NCBI RefSeq assembly: GCF_024320865.1
Contig: NZ_JANDBD010000011.1
Span: 62,001 to 126,000 of the forward strand
DNA length: 64,000 nt
From: Mycolicibacterium arenosum
GTDB taxonomy: Bacteria; Actinomycetota; Actinomycetes; Mycobacteriales; Mycobacteriaceae
Direction: 5' to 3'
Of the stretch, positions 1-8,149 are shown piece after piece. The stretch's first letter is position 1; each line of letters opens with the position of its first letter. The notes beneath the pieces are model-generated. The model was not told where the DNA came from. It saw only the letters and a program-made list of their open reading frames with translations, and searched no databases. A program made the position numbers and the translations under genes.

Positions 1-284
1 AACCTCCATCACAACCTCCAGCCCCCCGGTTAGCCACTCCGGCAAGGATAGTGGTGCCGTTCGATCGCGGTGATCGGGCGGGCGACGAACTCGGGTGCCC
101 GTTCCGGCGAACATCTCGCCCGCGCGCATGTAGCGCTGTTTGTGCCGCCGCCGGGGTCCGTCGATTGGTCGGCCACGTTATTTTCCTCGCACGTCCGCGC
201 GCTGATTCGCCCCTCGCGGTGCCGTTGCGAATCGTGCTGCCGGGTGTCATCATGAGTCCACTGACTGGGGGGACCGGCAAACTT
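1..284. other. left-edge region without a supported gene
   Basis: No open frame here has a credible start or recognisable protein. The frame of the next gene continues upstream to an ATG at 252, but 285 is better placed relative to a G-rich ribosome-binding stretch at about 266-272. The region probably holds the promoter of the HTH gene, though no clear -10/-35 pair stands out. Confidence 0.4.
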
Positions 285-635
285 ATGGGGATAAGTGACC
301 GGCATCGACTCGATGCCGCAGATTCGCCGAACTTGGCATCCGTCGACAGCCTCGCGCTTCTGGATCTCGTGACGGCGCGCGCTGCACTGGATCGCGCGCG
401 GAGCAAGGCCAAGTGGATTCGCAAGAGCAAGGAGCTCCACCGCGCGACGCGGGCGGTGGAGGTCGCAGCGCTCGCGGCCCACAGTGCCGGCGTCGGCTGG
501 AACGAGATCGGCGACGCGCTCGGCATCGAGCGCGCGATGACGCCACACGCTCCGTCGCGCGCAGACATCGAGCGCGCAGCCGAACACCGTCATCGCGGCG
601 AACTGCCCGATTACGGCGCCGCGGTGGCCCTGTAG
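285..635 (+). CDS. small helix-turn-helix hypothetical protein
   Basis: A 116-residue protein of unknown role. A charged helical stretch near residues 27-55 (RARSKAKWIRKSKELHRA) is followed by VGWNEIGDALGIERAM. That resembles the recognition half of the small actinobacterial HTH domains in which a sequence such as SWAEIGDALGVSR reads DNA, so a DNA-binding role is plausible. No signal peptide or membrane segment is visible. The ATG at 285 was chosen over the one at 252 because GGGGGGACC lies about 11 nt upstream of it. The gene ends 9 nt before the stop of the convergent kinase gene. It is short and unplaced, so it could also be a degenerate or spurious frame. Confidence 0.5.
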   Translation: MGISDRHRLDAADSPNLASVDSLALLDLVTARAALDRARSKAKWIRKSKELHRATRAVEVAALAAHSAGVGWNEIGDALGIERAMTPHAPSRADIERAAEHRHRGELPDYGAAVAL

Positions 636-644
636 CGCGCCTGC

Positions 645-2000
645 TCAGATGTCGAGTTCGCCCTCGTGGGCCTTGTGCTCCTTGCCGATGTCCACCATGA
701 AGTTGGCGAAGTAGCCGGTGAGCTGCGGGTCGCTCATCATCTGCCACCGCGGTGCCAGCAGCTTCATGTAGCGCTCGACGTAGAGGAACTGCTTGCCGAT
801 GAGCACCAGCTCGCGCGGCAGCTTCACGTCGTAGGCGTCGGCCAGCGCGGAGAGCTGCTTGCCGATCTCGGCGTACCCGAGGTCGCCCAGCGACTTGGTG
901 GTGAGCGGGGTCGCGAACTTCTCCAGGTCCTTGGCGGCCTGCGCCTCGGGCTTCACGGTGCCGACGGCTCCCATCAGCACGACGATCTTGCCCGCGGCGG
1001 CGTGGTCCTTCTTGACCAGCAGCGCGTACACCAGCTCGCGCAGCAGCCAGCGGGTGCGCGGGTCGATGCGGCCCATGATGCCGAAGTCGAAGAACACGAT
1101 CTTGCCGTCGTCGTCGACGTACAGGTTGCCCGCGTGCAGGTCGCCGTGGAACAGCCCGTGCTTCAGACCGCCCTCGAAGAGGCTGAAAAGCAGTGCCTTG
1201 ACCAGGGTTTCGCCGTCGAACCCCTTCTTGCGAATGGCGGCGACGTCGTCGATGCGGGTGCCCTGGATGCGCTCCATGGTGAGCACGCGCGCGCTCGTCA
1301 GATCCCAGTAGACCTGCGCCACGCGGATGTCCTTACCCAGCGGTGACGCGTGCATGTGCGCGACCCAGGCGTCCATCGACTGCGCCTCGAGCCGGAAGTC
1401 GAGTTCCTCGGCGAGGTTGTCGGCGAAGTCGGCGACGACGTCCTGCGCTGACAGTCTGCGGCCCAACTTGACCAACTCGACCAGCTGCGCGCCGCGCTTG
1501 AGGATCTGCAGATCGGCGGCGACGCGGCGGCGGATGCCGGGTCGCTGGATCTTGACGACGACCTCCTCGCCGGTGTGCAGCGTCGCGTAGTGCACCTGCG
1601 CGATCGACGCCGAGGCGAACGGCTCGTACTCGAACGACTTGAACAGATTGGCCGGCTCGTCGCCGAGTTCCTCCTTGAACAGCTTGTGGATCTGCTCGGT
1701 GTTGGCGGGCGGCACCCGGTCGAGCAGGCTGCGGAACTCGCGGCTCAGGGGTTCGCCGAACGCGCCGGGGCTCGAGGCGATGATCTGGCCGAGCTTGACG
1801 TAGGTGGGGCCGAGGTCGGAGAACGCCTGCGGGACCTGCTTGACGACTTTCTCCTGGAGCGAGCCCTTGCCGAACAGGTTCGCGACGACCCGTGCGCCGG
1901 TACGGGTGACTTGCCACCCCGTCGCCCCGATGCGAGCGGCCTCGACGGGCAGAGGCACCCGGTCAATCCTGGCCACCTCGCGGTGTTTGGTCGTAGTCAT
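645..2000 (-). CDS. ABC1/AarF/UbiB-family atypical protein kinase
   Basis: A 451-residue UbiB-type kinase-like protein, the counterpart of M. tuberculosis Rv0647c by order and length. Visible family marks are the KLGQ signature (residues 69-72), the Ala-rich loop ASIAQVH (131-137) that replaces the usual glycine loop, the ATP-site lysine in VVVKIQRPG (K150), the catalytic loop HGDLHAGN (285-292) and the metal-binding DFG (305-307). The family supports lipid or quinone metabolism and has ATPase activity; the substrate in mycobacteria is not established. No obvious transmembrane anchor is seen. It reads away from the oxygenase gene upstream on the same strand (83-nt gap), so the two may be co-transcribed. 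The ATG at 2000 lacks a strong ribosome-binding site. Confidence 0.88.
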   Translation of the reverse strand: MTTTKHREVARIDRVPLPVEAARIGATGWQVTRTGARVVANLFGKGSLQEKVVKQVPQAFSDLGPTYVKLGQIIASSPGAFGEPLSREFRSLLDRVPPANTEQIHKLFKEELGDEPANLFKSFEYEPFASASIAQVHYATLHTGEEVVVKIQRPGIRRRVAADLQILKRGAQLVELVKLGRRLSAQDVVADFADNLAEELDFRLEAQSMDAWVAHMHASPLGKDIRVAQVYWDLTSARVLTMERIQGTRIDDVAAIRKKGFDGETLVKALLFSLFEGGLKHGLFHGDLHAGNLYVDDDGKIVFFDFGIMGRIDPRTRWLLRELVYALLVKKDHAAAGKIVVLMGAVGTVKPEAQAAKDLEKFATPLTTKSLGDLGYAEIGKQLSALADAYDVKLPRELVLIGKQFLYVERYMKLLAPRWQMMSDPQLTGYFANFMVDIGKEHKAHEGELDI

Positions 2001-2083
2001 AGAAGCAGTGTCTCAAAAGTGGCTGGAACGGCGAAAATTCGTGTGGAACAGGTCACAGTCGTCTTTCCGGCGGAAGTCGCGCG

Positions 2084-3070
2084 TCAGGCGAAGCTGTGCT
2101 CCACCTCGTCGCGCGTGCGTACCGGGTCGGTGCCCGGCACGTGTGTCGGCAGCGTGTGCGGCACCGTCGTGCCGCCCTTCACCCGAGCCTGGGCCTGCCG
2201 GAACTCGGGGATCGCGCCCGCGGCGGTGTGCAAGCCGTTGATGACCGACCAGACCGCGGTGCGGCGGGCCGTGCGCTCGACGATGTTCGGATCGCGGTGC
2301 TGGATGAGCTGCTTGGCCCATTTCGGCATGGTGTCGCGGATGGCCCAGTCGATCGCGGCCTGGGGCATCGGCAGGTTGGGTCCGGTCGCCATCGCCGCGC
2401 CGTGGGTGACCGCGAGCCGCGGCAGGTAGGACTGCAGGCACTCCAGCGTCTCGGCCTTGGTGGTCGGCAGGTCGGTGCCTCCAAGGGCGTGACCGACGCG
2501 GATGAACTCGCCGTAGTAGCGGTCGAGTTTCCTGCCGCGCAACGGATTCGGGTGGTACATCTCGTGTGCGGTGGCCAGTCCCCACACCACCGTGGCGTAG
2601 TTCCAGCGCAGCCAGTCCGGGTCGTCGGCGTCGTAGGTGGCGCCGTCGGGCCGGGTGCCCTTGATCGTGTGGTGCATGGCGCGCACCGTCTGCGCCAGCC
2701 GCTCCGCCGTCGCCGTCGAGCCGTACGCGGTGCCGATGAAGAACGCGATGGAGTGGCCCAGTCGGACGGCCGCGCCCGCCGGATCGATGTACGGCCGGGC
2801 GACCCCCGTCTTCTCGTCGCGCTGCACCAGTCGCGAGTGGTGCATGCCCATCCAGTAGATCGACGGGTCGAGGCGTTCGATGTACGCCGCGCACTGCAGC
2901 CCGAATACCAGGGCCTCCAGGTGCGAGTGCACGTGCCACACCGCGCTGCCCGGTCCGAACCAGCCGGGGTCACCCGCCGGCCCGGCGAACTCCATGCCGC
3001 GGAAGTAGTGCTTGCGGACGTTCTGATCGAAGCGGTCCTGCAGTGACCGTTCGACGATCTGGTGCGGCAT
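2084..3070 (-). CDS. oxygenase MpaB family protein (DUF2236)
   Basis: A 328-residue protein of the MpaB/DUF2236 family, which includes rubber oxygenase (Lcp)-like haem proteins. Family-like features are GPGSAVWHVHSHLEAL near residues 39-54, the GHSIAFFIGTAYGST stretch and HEMYHPNPLRGR. These histidines are candidates for haem or metal contact, but I cannot assign ligands. The substrate is unknown; family members cleave or oxidise hydrophobic compounds. I chose the ATG at 3070 (MPHQIVERSL); GTG and TTG codons lie just upstream at 3079-3071. The gene diverges from the TetR gene at 3178, and the 107-nt gap holds a perfect palindrome, so repression by that TetR is the simplest reading. Confidence 0.8.
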   Translation of the reverse strand: MPHQIVERSLQDRFDQNVRKHYFRGMEFAGPAGDPGWFGPGSAVWHVHSHLEALVFGLQCAAYIERLDPSIYWMGMHHSRLVQRDEKTGVARPYIDPAGAAVRLGHSIAFFIGTAYGSTATAERLAQTVRAMHHTIKGTRPDGATYDADDPDWLRWNYATVVWGLATAHEMYHPNPLRGRKLDRYYGEFIRVGHALGGTDLPTTKAETLECLQSYLPRLAVTHGAAMATGPNLPMPQAAIDWAIRDTMPKWAKQLIQHRDPNIVERTARRTAVWSVINGLHTAAGAIPEFRQAQARVKGGTTVPHTLPTHVPGTDPVRTRDEVEHSFA

Positions 3071-3100
3071 CAACAACACTGCTCGACTCCCTGGAACTCT

Positions 3101-3116
3101 GGCAACACGTGTTGTC
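3101..3116. promoter_or_regulatory. candidate TetR operator
   Basis: CAACAC-GTGTTG at 3103-3114 is a perfect 12-bp palindrome, extended by a further G/C pair at 3101/3116. It lies midway between the divergent oxygenase and TetR starts (33 and 64 nt away), the usual place for an autoregulatory TetR site. The assignment is inferred from position and symmetry. Confidence 0.6.
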
Positions 3117-3177
3117 ACCCTACCGCTCTGAGCACGAGCGTGACCAGATTCGGGACGACATTTCGTACGCTGTCTCA

Positions 3178-3777
3178 ATGTCGAGTCCGACTCGATGGGC
3201 GGGGGTGCCCCTCAGCGATCGGCGTGCGGAACGCCGCGTGCTGCTGGTGGCCGCCGCCTTCGAACTGCTCGGGACCGACGGCGTCGCCGCCGTCACCGTC
3301 CGGGCGGTCTGCCGCGAGGCGAAGCTCAACTCGCGGTACTTCTACGAGTGCTTCGCGACCACCGACGATCTGCTCGGCGCCGTGTACGACCACGTCGTCG
3401 GTGAACTCGCCGACGTCGTCGTCGAGGCCAGCGAGGCCGCGGGTGAGCGGCGGGACAGGCGGACCAGGGCCGGCATCCGCGCCGTCCTGGCGTTCACGTC
3501 GGCCGATCCCCGACGGGGCCGGGTGCTGTTCACCGAAGCGCGTTCCCACCCGGTGCTCGCCGAGCGGCTGACGATGATCCAGCGTGCGCTGTACCGGGCG
3601 GCGATCGAGGAGGACGACCGCCGGTTCCCCGACGCCGACCCGCTGTCGAACATGGTCGGTGCCGCACTGTTCACCGGCGCGATGACGGAGCTCGTGGTGC
3701 AGTGGCTCGCCGGCGCGCTGGGGGACGACGTCGACGTCGTCACCGATTTCGCCCTCGAGCGAGTGCTGGCCTTCTAG
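3178..3777 (+). CDS. TetR-family transcriptional regulator
   Basis: A 199-residue repressor-type protein. The N-terminal HTH occupies about residues 15-65: RRVLLVAAAFELL, then VAAVTVRAVCREAKLNSRYFYECF, the typical TetR recognition-helix pattern. The all-helical remainder would be the ligand and dimerisation domain. The ATG at 3178 was chosen because the in-frame sequence upstream is promoter and operator DNA. It is divergent from the MpaB-family oxygenase, and the two probably form a regulator/target pair. Its TAG stop shares the four bases CTAG with the stop of lipG on the other strand, so the two genes converge with no spacer. Confidence 0.88.
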   Translation: MSSPTRWAGVPLSDRRAERRVLLVAAAFELLGTDGVAAVTVRAVCREAKLNSRYFYECFATTDDLLGAVYDHVVGELADVVVEASEAAGERRDRRTRAGIRAVLAFTSADPRRGRVLFTEARSHPVLAERLTMIQRALYRAAIEEDDRRFPDADPLSNMVGAALFTGAMTELVVQWLAGALGDDVDVVTDFALERVLAF

Positions 3778-4676
3778 CGGGCCCGGACGTTCTCGATCAG
3801 CGCCTCGATCACCGGTCGCCACACCGGCGCGGGAAGATCGTGCCCCATCCCGTCGACGACGACGAAGCGCGCACCTGGGATGAGGCGAGCGAGGTTGCGG
3901 CCGTTGCGAATTCGGATCATCGGGTCGTGCGAGCCGTGGATCACCACCGTCGGCGAGGTGATTCGGCGGGCGAACTTGACCAGGCTGCCGGTGCCCAGGA
4001 TGGCGTCGAACTGCCGCAGGCCTCCCTGCGGATAGTCGCTGCGCGCGGTGAGCGCCTCGACCCGCTCGCGCAGCTGCTCGTCGGTGGGCAGGAAGTTCGG
4101 ACCGTTGATGATCGCGATGTTGCGCGCCTCGTGGGCGACCTTGACCTCCGCGGGTGCGTCCTTCGCCGGCGGGTCGAACGCCAGCTTGATGACGCGCCAC
4201 CGCGGCAGCGACGATAGCGACGTGCTGGGGCTCGTCATCAACAGGCCCAGCGACGCGGTTCTTTCCGGGTGGGACGCTGCGAGGATCTGCGAGATCATCC
4301 CGCCCATCGACGCGCCGACGACGTGTGCCTTCTCGATACCGAGGTGATCGAGCAGCCCGAGGGCGTCCTGCGCCATGTCGATCAGCGTGTACGGCACCGG
4401 ACTGCTGCGGCCGACGAGGTAGCGCGCCACCCGCGCGTACACCGAACCCTCCGCTTTGCGGCCGGTCAGCTTCGTCGACAACCCGATGTCGCGGTGGTCG
4501 TATCGGATGACGCGAAAACCCTTGGCGACCAGAAGCTCACAGAAGCCGTCGGGCCACATCGGCAGCTGGGCGCCGACGCCCATGACCAAGAGGATGGGCG
4601 GCGCGTCGGGATCGCCGAGGTCCTCGTAGAAGAGCTCGACATCCCCGCACGCCGCCGTTCCGCTTCGGGTCTGCAC
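3774..4676 (-). CDS. lipG: alpha/beta-hydrolase LipG-like
   Basis: A 300-residue alpha/beta-hydrolase matching the length and order of M. tuberculosis LipG (Rv0646c), a serine esterase/lipase. The catalytic triad can be read as S123 in the elbow GASMGG, D251 in HGSHDP and H279 in DGMGHD; the oxyanion strand is LLVMGVGAQ (30-38). No signal peptide is seen. The start is a GTG at 4676 with only weak ribosome-binding sequence, so the true start could be slightly internal (before CGDVELFYED). The 3' end overlaps the convergent TetR gene by 4 nt. Upstream lies a 45-nt hairpin repeat separating it from the DinB pair. Confidence 0.85.
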   Translation of the reverse strand: MQTRSGTAACGDVELFYEDLGDPDAPPILLVMGVGAQLPMWPDGFCELLVAKGFRVIRYDHRDIGLSTKLTGRKAEGSVYARVARYLVGRSSPVPYTLIDMAQDALGLLDHLGIEKAHVVGASMGGMISQILAASHPERTASLGLLMTSPSTSLSSLPRWRVIKLAFDPPAKDAPAEVKVAHEARNIAIINGPNFLPTDEQLRERVEALTARSDYPQGGLRQFDAILGTGSLVKFARRITSPTVVIHGSHDPMIRIRNGRNLARLIPGARFVVVDGMGHDLPAPVWRPVIEALIENVRAR

Positions 4677-4697
4677 TCGTACTTTCTACGCGAGCGA

Positions 4698-4742
4698 CCT
4701 GCGTGTGGAAACCCGCGGTGGGCGCGGGTCTCGACACGCAGG
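4698..4742. repeat. 45-nt dyad repeat, copy A
   Basis: Nested inverted repeat: CCTGCGTGT (4698-4706) pairs with ACACGCAGG (4734-4742), and inside it ACCCGCG (4711-4717) pairs with CGCGGGT (4723-4729). It aligns base for base with the reverse complement of 12415-12459 at 34 of 45 positions by my count, so these are two copies of one dispersed element. It sits between two minus-strand genes and could terminate the upstream DinB operon. Confidence 0.75.
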
Positions 4743-4751
4743 CCGAGCGGA

Positions 4752-5357
4752 CTACTGACCGACGGGTTGCTTACCCCACGGCGTGAGCCACGGCGTCGGC
4801 TCCCAGTCCTCCACGCCCGCGAGCAACTCGTACAGCGTTGCGCCGTCGATGCTCTCGCGGATGATGTCGCCCTGACCGGCGTGCCGGGCGAGTTCCTCGA
4901 TCATGTGGAAGATCACCCAGCGCACCGACCACGCCGACACGTCCTTCGGAAACCACGGGGCGTCGCCCGGCACGGGCACGGCGGCGCCCAGGTCCGCGGT
5001 CTCGACGAGCCTCAGCGCCTCGGCATTGCTCTCGTCGAACTTGGCCAGCACGTCGGCCAGCGTCTGGTCGTCGCGCATGACGAACTCGTCGGCGTACTCG
5101 GCCTCGCGAACCTCCATCGGCCGGTCGTCGGCCGCGGGCGCCTCGGGTGCGGCTGCGACACGCGCCATCCAGCCGGCTTGGCAGTTCGTGACGTGCTTGA
5201 TCAACCCGCCGATCGACAGGGCGCTGACGGTCGGCGTTGCTCTCGCCTGCTCGTCGGTGAGCCCGAACGCCAGCGCATGGAAGGCGTACTGCTGCTGACG
5301 CAGGTAGTCGCGTAGTCCGGCGCGCTCGTCGGCGATGGGCGGGGGCATGGCGGGCAT
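4752..5357 (-). CDS. DinB-fold protein (DUF664 / mycothiol-transferase-like)
   Basis: A 201-residue four-helix DinB-superfamily protein. The early helix LRDYLRQQQYAFHALAFGL, the segment IGGLIKHVTNCQAGWMARV and the later FHMIEELARHAGQGDIIRE give the spaced histidines (from KHV and MIEELARH) that bind a divalent metal in this superfamily. Mycobacterial members often use mycothiol in transfer or isomerase reactions; the substrate here is unknown. The ATG at 5357 follows AGGAGA on the minus strand, a strong ribosome-binding site, and starts one base after the stop of the second DinB gene (TGA-C-ATG). The two are therefore one operon and probably translationally coupled. Confidence 0.8.
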   Translation of the reverse strand: MPAMPPPIADERAGLRDYLRQQQYAFHALAFGLTDEQARATPTVSALSIGGLIKHVTNCQAGWMARVAAAPEAPAADDRPMEVREAEYADEFVMRDDQTLADVLAKFDESNAEALRLVETADLGAAVPVPGDAPWFPKDVSAWSVRWVIFHMIEELARHAGQGDIIRESIDGATLYELLAGVEDWEPTPWLTPWGKQPVGQ

Positions 5358-5358
5358 G

Positions 5359-5886
5359 TCAGCTCTCCTTCTCGGTGTGGGTGTAAAGATCACGGAGTAA
5401 AGCGATTTCGGCTCCGTGGTGAATGACTTCACGATTGATGTGCAGGACGAGCGTCGTCATCGTCTCGTCAGCGTAGGGCCCCTCGGCCGGGCCGCACGGC
5501 GTGGCGAGATCGGCGTCGCCGAGCTTTCGGACGCCCGAGATCCAGCCCCGGTACGCGTCGTCGAGTTGCGTCAGTGCGGTGTCGGCGTCGGTGGCGTAGG
5601 CCCAGGACTCGTAGTCGGCGGGCGGCCCGCCGAAGTGAGAGTGGTTTCGCACCGCCAGAACGCCGACGATGACGTGCGCCAGCCGCCACGCGATGGTCGT
5701 GACGGGGGCGGGCTCGGGCTGCGGGTAGGCGAAGTCGATCGCTCCGTCGGGGTGGATGGTCCAGCAGTCCGGTACCGGCTGCCAGAAGTACTCGTCGTCG
5801 GTCAGGCCGTCGAGGCGGGGACGCAGCTGGTTCGTCCAGTGGAAATCGAGCTGTTCTGCCAGGTAACGGGTCAGTTCGTTGCTCAC
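5359..5886 (-). CDS. DinB-fold protein, first gene of a tandem pair
   Basis: A 175-residue DinB-superfamily protein. Metal-binding histidines are suggested by WRLAHVIVGVLAVRNHSHF and by the C-terminal INREVIHHGAEIALLRDLY, the usual HHxxE-like end motif. It is only distantly similar to its downstream neighbour, so this is a paralogous or functional pair rather than a recent duplication. It diverges from the WYL regulator gene, and the 62-nt gap contains a strong palindrome, so control by that regulator is likely. The ATG at 5886 is the only well-placed start. Confidence 0.8.
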   Translation of the reverse strand: MSNELTRYLAEQLDFHWTNQLRPRLDGLTDDEYFWQPVPDCWTIHPDGAIDFAYPQPEPAPVTTIAWRLAHVIVGVLAVRNHSHFGGPPADYESWAYATDADTALTQLDDAYRGWISGVRKLGDADLATPCGPAEGPYADETMTTLVLHINREVIHHGAEIALLRDLYTHTEKES

Positions 5887-5908
5887 GGGGTTCAGCCTGC
5901 CAGGTGCT

Positions 5909-5927
5909 TAGGACAGTTTCTGTCCTA
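5909..5927. promoter_or_regulatory. candidate WYL-regulator operator
   Basis: TAGGACAG (5909-5916), spacer TTT, CTGTCCTA (5920-5927): a perfect 8-bp inverted repeat between the divergent DinB operon and the WYL regulator. AGGACA/TGTCCT half-sites are common upstream of YafY/WYL regulators in actinobacteria, so autoregulation plus control of the DinB pair is inferred. Confidence 0.68.
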
Positions 5928-5948
5928 TGAGTGCGGCAGACTCTGGTC

Positions 5949-6902
5949 ATGTCGGAAACCACCAGCCGCGTGCTGCAACTGCTCGGGCTCCTGCAGTCCC
6001 GCCGGGTGTGGTCGGGCGAGGAACTGGCCGACCGGCTCGGCGTCACCGGCCGCAGCGTGCGCCGCGACGTCGACCGGCTGCGCGACCTCGGCTATCCGGT
6101 GCACGCCAGCAAGGGCCACGGCGGCGGGTATCAGCTCGGGGCGGGGGCCGCGCTGCCGCCGCTGCTGCTCGATCCCGAGGAGGCCGTCGCGATGGCGGTC
6201 TGTCTGCGCGTCGCGGCGGGCGGCAGCGTCGCCGGCGTCGGTGAATCGGCGTTGCGCGCGTTGTCCAAACTGGACCAGGTGATGCCGTCGCGGTTGCGCG
6301 CCCAGGTGTCGGCGGTGCACGAGGCGACGGTCACCCTGACGTCGGGGCAGCAGCAGGACCTCGTCGAACCGGATGTGCTGATGACGCTGGCGCGGGCGTC
6401 GCGCGACCACGAGCACGTCGCGTTGAGCTACACCGACATCCGCGGGAACGTGACGCAGCGGCGGCTGGAGGCCTATCAGTTGGTGACGACCGGGCGGCGC
6501 TGGTATCTACTGGCCTACGACCGCGACCGCGACGATTGGCGCAGCCTGCGGCTGGACCGGATGAGCGACGTGCGGGCGCTGGGTTCGACGTTCACACCGC
6601 GTGCGGCGCCGGACGCGGCCACCTACGTGCAGCGCGCCATCACGTCGTCGCCCTACCGCTACGTCGCGAGGGTGCGGTACTTCGCACCGAAGGACGTTGT
6701 AGCGCAGACGTTCTCCGCGTCGACCGTGCAGATCGAGCCCGACGGCGACGACGCCTGCATCGTCACGGCCGGAGCCGACAGCGCCGAGGTTATGGTCCCG
6801 TACCTCGCGCTGCCCGGCTGCGACTTCGAGGTGCTCTCCCCGCCGGAGGTCGTCGAGGCGGTGCGAGTGGTTGCGGAGCGGTTGGCGCGAGCGGCGGGCT
6901 GA
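5949..6902 (+). CDS. YafY/WYL-domain transcriptional regulator
   Basis: A 317-residue regulator. The N-terminal HTH (about residues 3-60) reads RVLQLLGLLQSRRVWSGEEL, then DRLGVTGRSVRRDVDRLRDL. The WYL domain (about 140-230) contains VALSYTDIRGN and RWYLLAYDRDRDDWRSLRLD, with the WYL-type motif as RWYLLAYD. A WCX-like C-terminal domain follows. WYL domains sense ligands, often nucleic acids or small metabolites. The ATG at 5949 (MSETTSR) was chosen because an upstream ATG at 5931 would start immediately beside the operator. The gene converges on hutI across a 27-bp hairpin. Confidence 0.87.
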   Translation: MSETTSRVLQLLGLLQSRRVWSGEELADRLGVTGRSVRRDVDRLRDLGYPVHASKGHGGGYQLGAGAALPPLLLDPEEAVAMAVCLRVAAGGSVAGVGESALRALSKLDQVMPSRLRAQVSAVHEATVTLTSGQQQDLVEPDVLMTLARASRDHEHVALSYTDIRGNVTQRRLEAYQLVTTGRRWYLLAYDRDRDDWRSLRLDRMSDVRALGSTFTPRAAPDAATYVQRAITSSPYRYVARVRYFAPKDVVAQTFSASTVQIEPDGDDACIVTAGADSAEVMVPYLALPGCDFEVLSPPEVVEAVRVVAERLARAAG

Positions 6903-6918
6903 GAACCAGACTTATGCG

Positions 6919-6976
6919 CGAACGTTGGTTACCGCCACGGTGAATTGCGATTCACCGTGGCGGTAACCAACGTTCG
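6919..6976. terminator. 27-bp perfect hairpin, GTTGGTTACC family copy 1
   Basis: Left arm 6919-6945 and right arm 6950-6976 are perfect reverse complements (27 bp) around a 4-nt TGCG loop. It sits between the convergent WYL-regulator and hutI stops, so it can serve as a bidirectional terminator. There is no T-tract. Its outer 16 nt (CGAACGTTGGTTACCG) recur in the hairpin at 14893-14953. Confidence 0.8.
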
Positions 6977-6994
6977 GCGGGGTGTATCGCGGGG

Positions 6995-8149
6995 CTAGGC
7001 GATCACCACATCGGCGACGATCGGGACGCCGGGCCGGTAGGCGAAGTGGACGTACGACGGCGCGTCGAGACGGATGAAGTCGGCGCGCTTACCGGCGGCG
7101 AGCACGCCGACGTCGTCTCGTCTGAGCGCCCTCGCGCCGCCGGCCGTCGCCGCCCACAGCGCCTCGGCGGGGGTGAAGCCCATGTCGCGCACGGCGACGG
7201 CGATGCAGAAGCCCATGCTCGTGGTGTACGAACTGCCGGGGTTGCAGTCGGTGGCCAACGCGACGGTGACTCCCGTATCCAGGAACCGGCGAGCATCGGG
7301 CCACGGTGCGCGCGTGGAGAATTCGGCACCGGGTAGCAGGGTGGCGACGGTGTCACCGGCGGCCAGAGCCTCGATGTCGGCGTCGGTGGCGTAGGTGCAG
7401 TGGTCGACCGAGGCGGCGTTCAGAGCCACGGCGAGCCGGATGCCGTCGCCGGGGCCGAGCTGGCCGGCGTGCAGCCGCGGCTGTAGGCCCACGTCGATGC
7501 CGGCCCGCAGGATGAACCTCGCCTCGTCGACGTCGAAGGCGCCGCGGTCGCAGAAGACGTCGATCCAGCGGGCGTGGTCGCGGCACGCCGCGAGCATGTC
7601 GCCCGCGACCAGCCGGACGTAGGCGTCGCGATCGTGGCGGAAATCGAGCGGGACGACGTGCGCGCCGAGGTAGGTCGTCTCGGGGGTGAGCGCGTTGGCG
7701 ATCTGCAGGCTTCGCTGCTCGTCGACGGTGGTCAGGCCGTAGCCGCTCTTCGTCTCGAACGTGGTGACACCGCCGCGGCGCAGTTCGCCCGCCAGCCTGG
7801 CCAGGTTGGCGGTGAGTGCGTCGGCGGAGGCTTCGCGGGTGGCGGCGACCGTGGTGGCGATGCCGCCGCCGTCGTAGGGCTCACCCGCCATGCGCGCGGC
7901 GAACTCGGCGGACCGGTCCCCGGCGAAGACCAGGTGGGCGTGGCTGTCGACGAAGCCCGGCAACACGGCGGTGCCCCCGCACGTCACACGCCGATCAGCT
8001 TCGGGCGCTGCGGCTTTCGGGCCCACCCAGGCGATGCGGTCGCCGTCGACCAGCAGCGCTGCGTCGGTGATGACGCCGAGCGGACTGCCGTCACCCACGG
8101 TCGGATCGTTGGTGACGAGTTCGCCGATGTCGTCGTACAGCACGGTCAC
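6995..8149 (-). CDS. hutI: imidazolonepropionase
   Basis: A 384-residue amidohydrolase that opens imidazolone-5-propionate to N-formimino-L-glutamate, step 3 of histidine degradation. Metal-binding HAH is at residues 70-72 (VDSHAHLVFAGDRS). Further family marks are KSGYGLTT, LHAGQLGPGDG (a metal-ligand histidine) and ALATDCNPGSS (catalytic Asp region). Length fits the family (about 400). The start is a GTG at 8149 that overlaps the hutF stop as GTGA, so translation is coupled to hutF. It is the last gene of the hutU-M20-hutF-hutI operon and ends at a 27-bp hairpin. Confidence 0.94.
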   Translation of the reverse strand: MTVLYDDIGELVTNDPTVGDGSPLGVITDAALLVDGDRIAWVGPKAAAPEADRRVTCGGTAVLPGFVDSHAHLVFAGDRSAEFAARMAGEPYDGGGIATTVAATREASADALTANLARLAGELRRGGVTTFETKSGYGLTTVDEQRSLQIANALTPETTYLGAHVVPLDFRHDRDAYVRLVAGDMLAACRDHARWIDVFCDRGAFDVDEARFILRAGIDVGLQPRLHAGQLGPGDGIRLAVALNAASVDHCTYATDADIEALAAGDTVATLLPGAEFSTRAPWPDARRFLDTGVTVALATDCNPGSSYTTSMGFCIAVAVRDMGFTPAEALWAATAGGARALRRDDVGVLAAGKRADFIRLDAPSYVHFAYRPGVPIVADVVIA

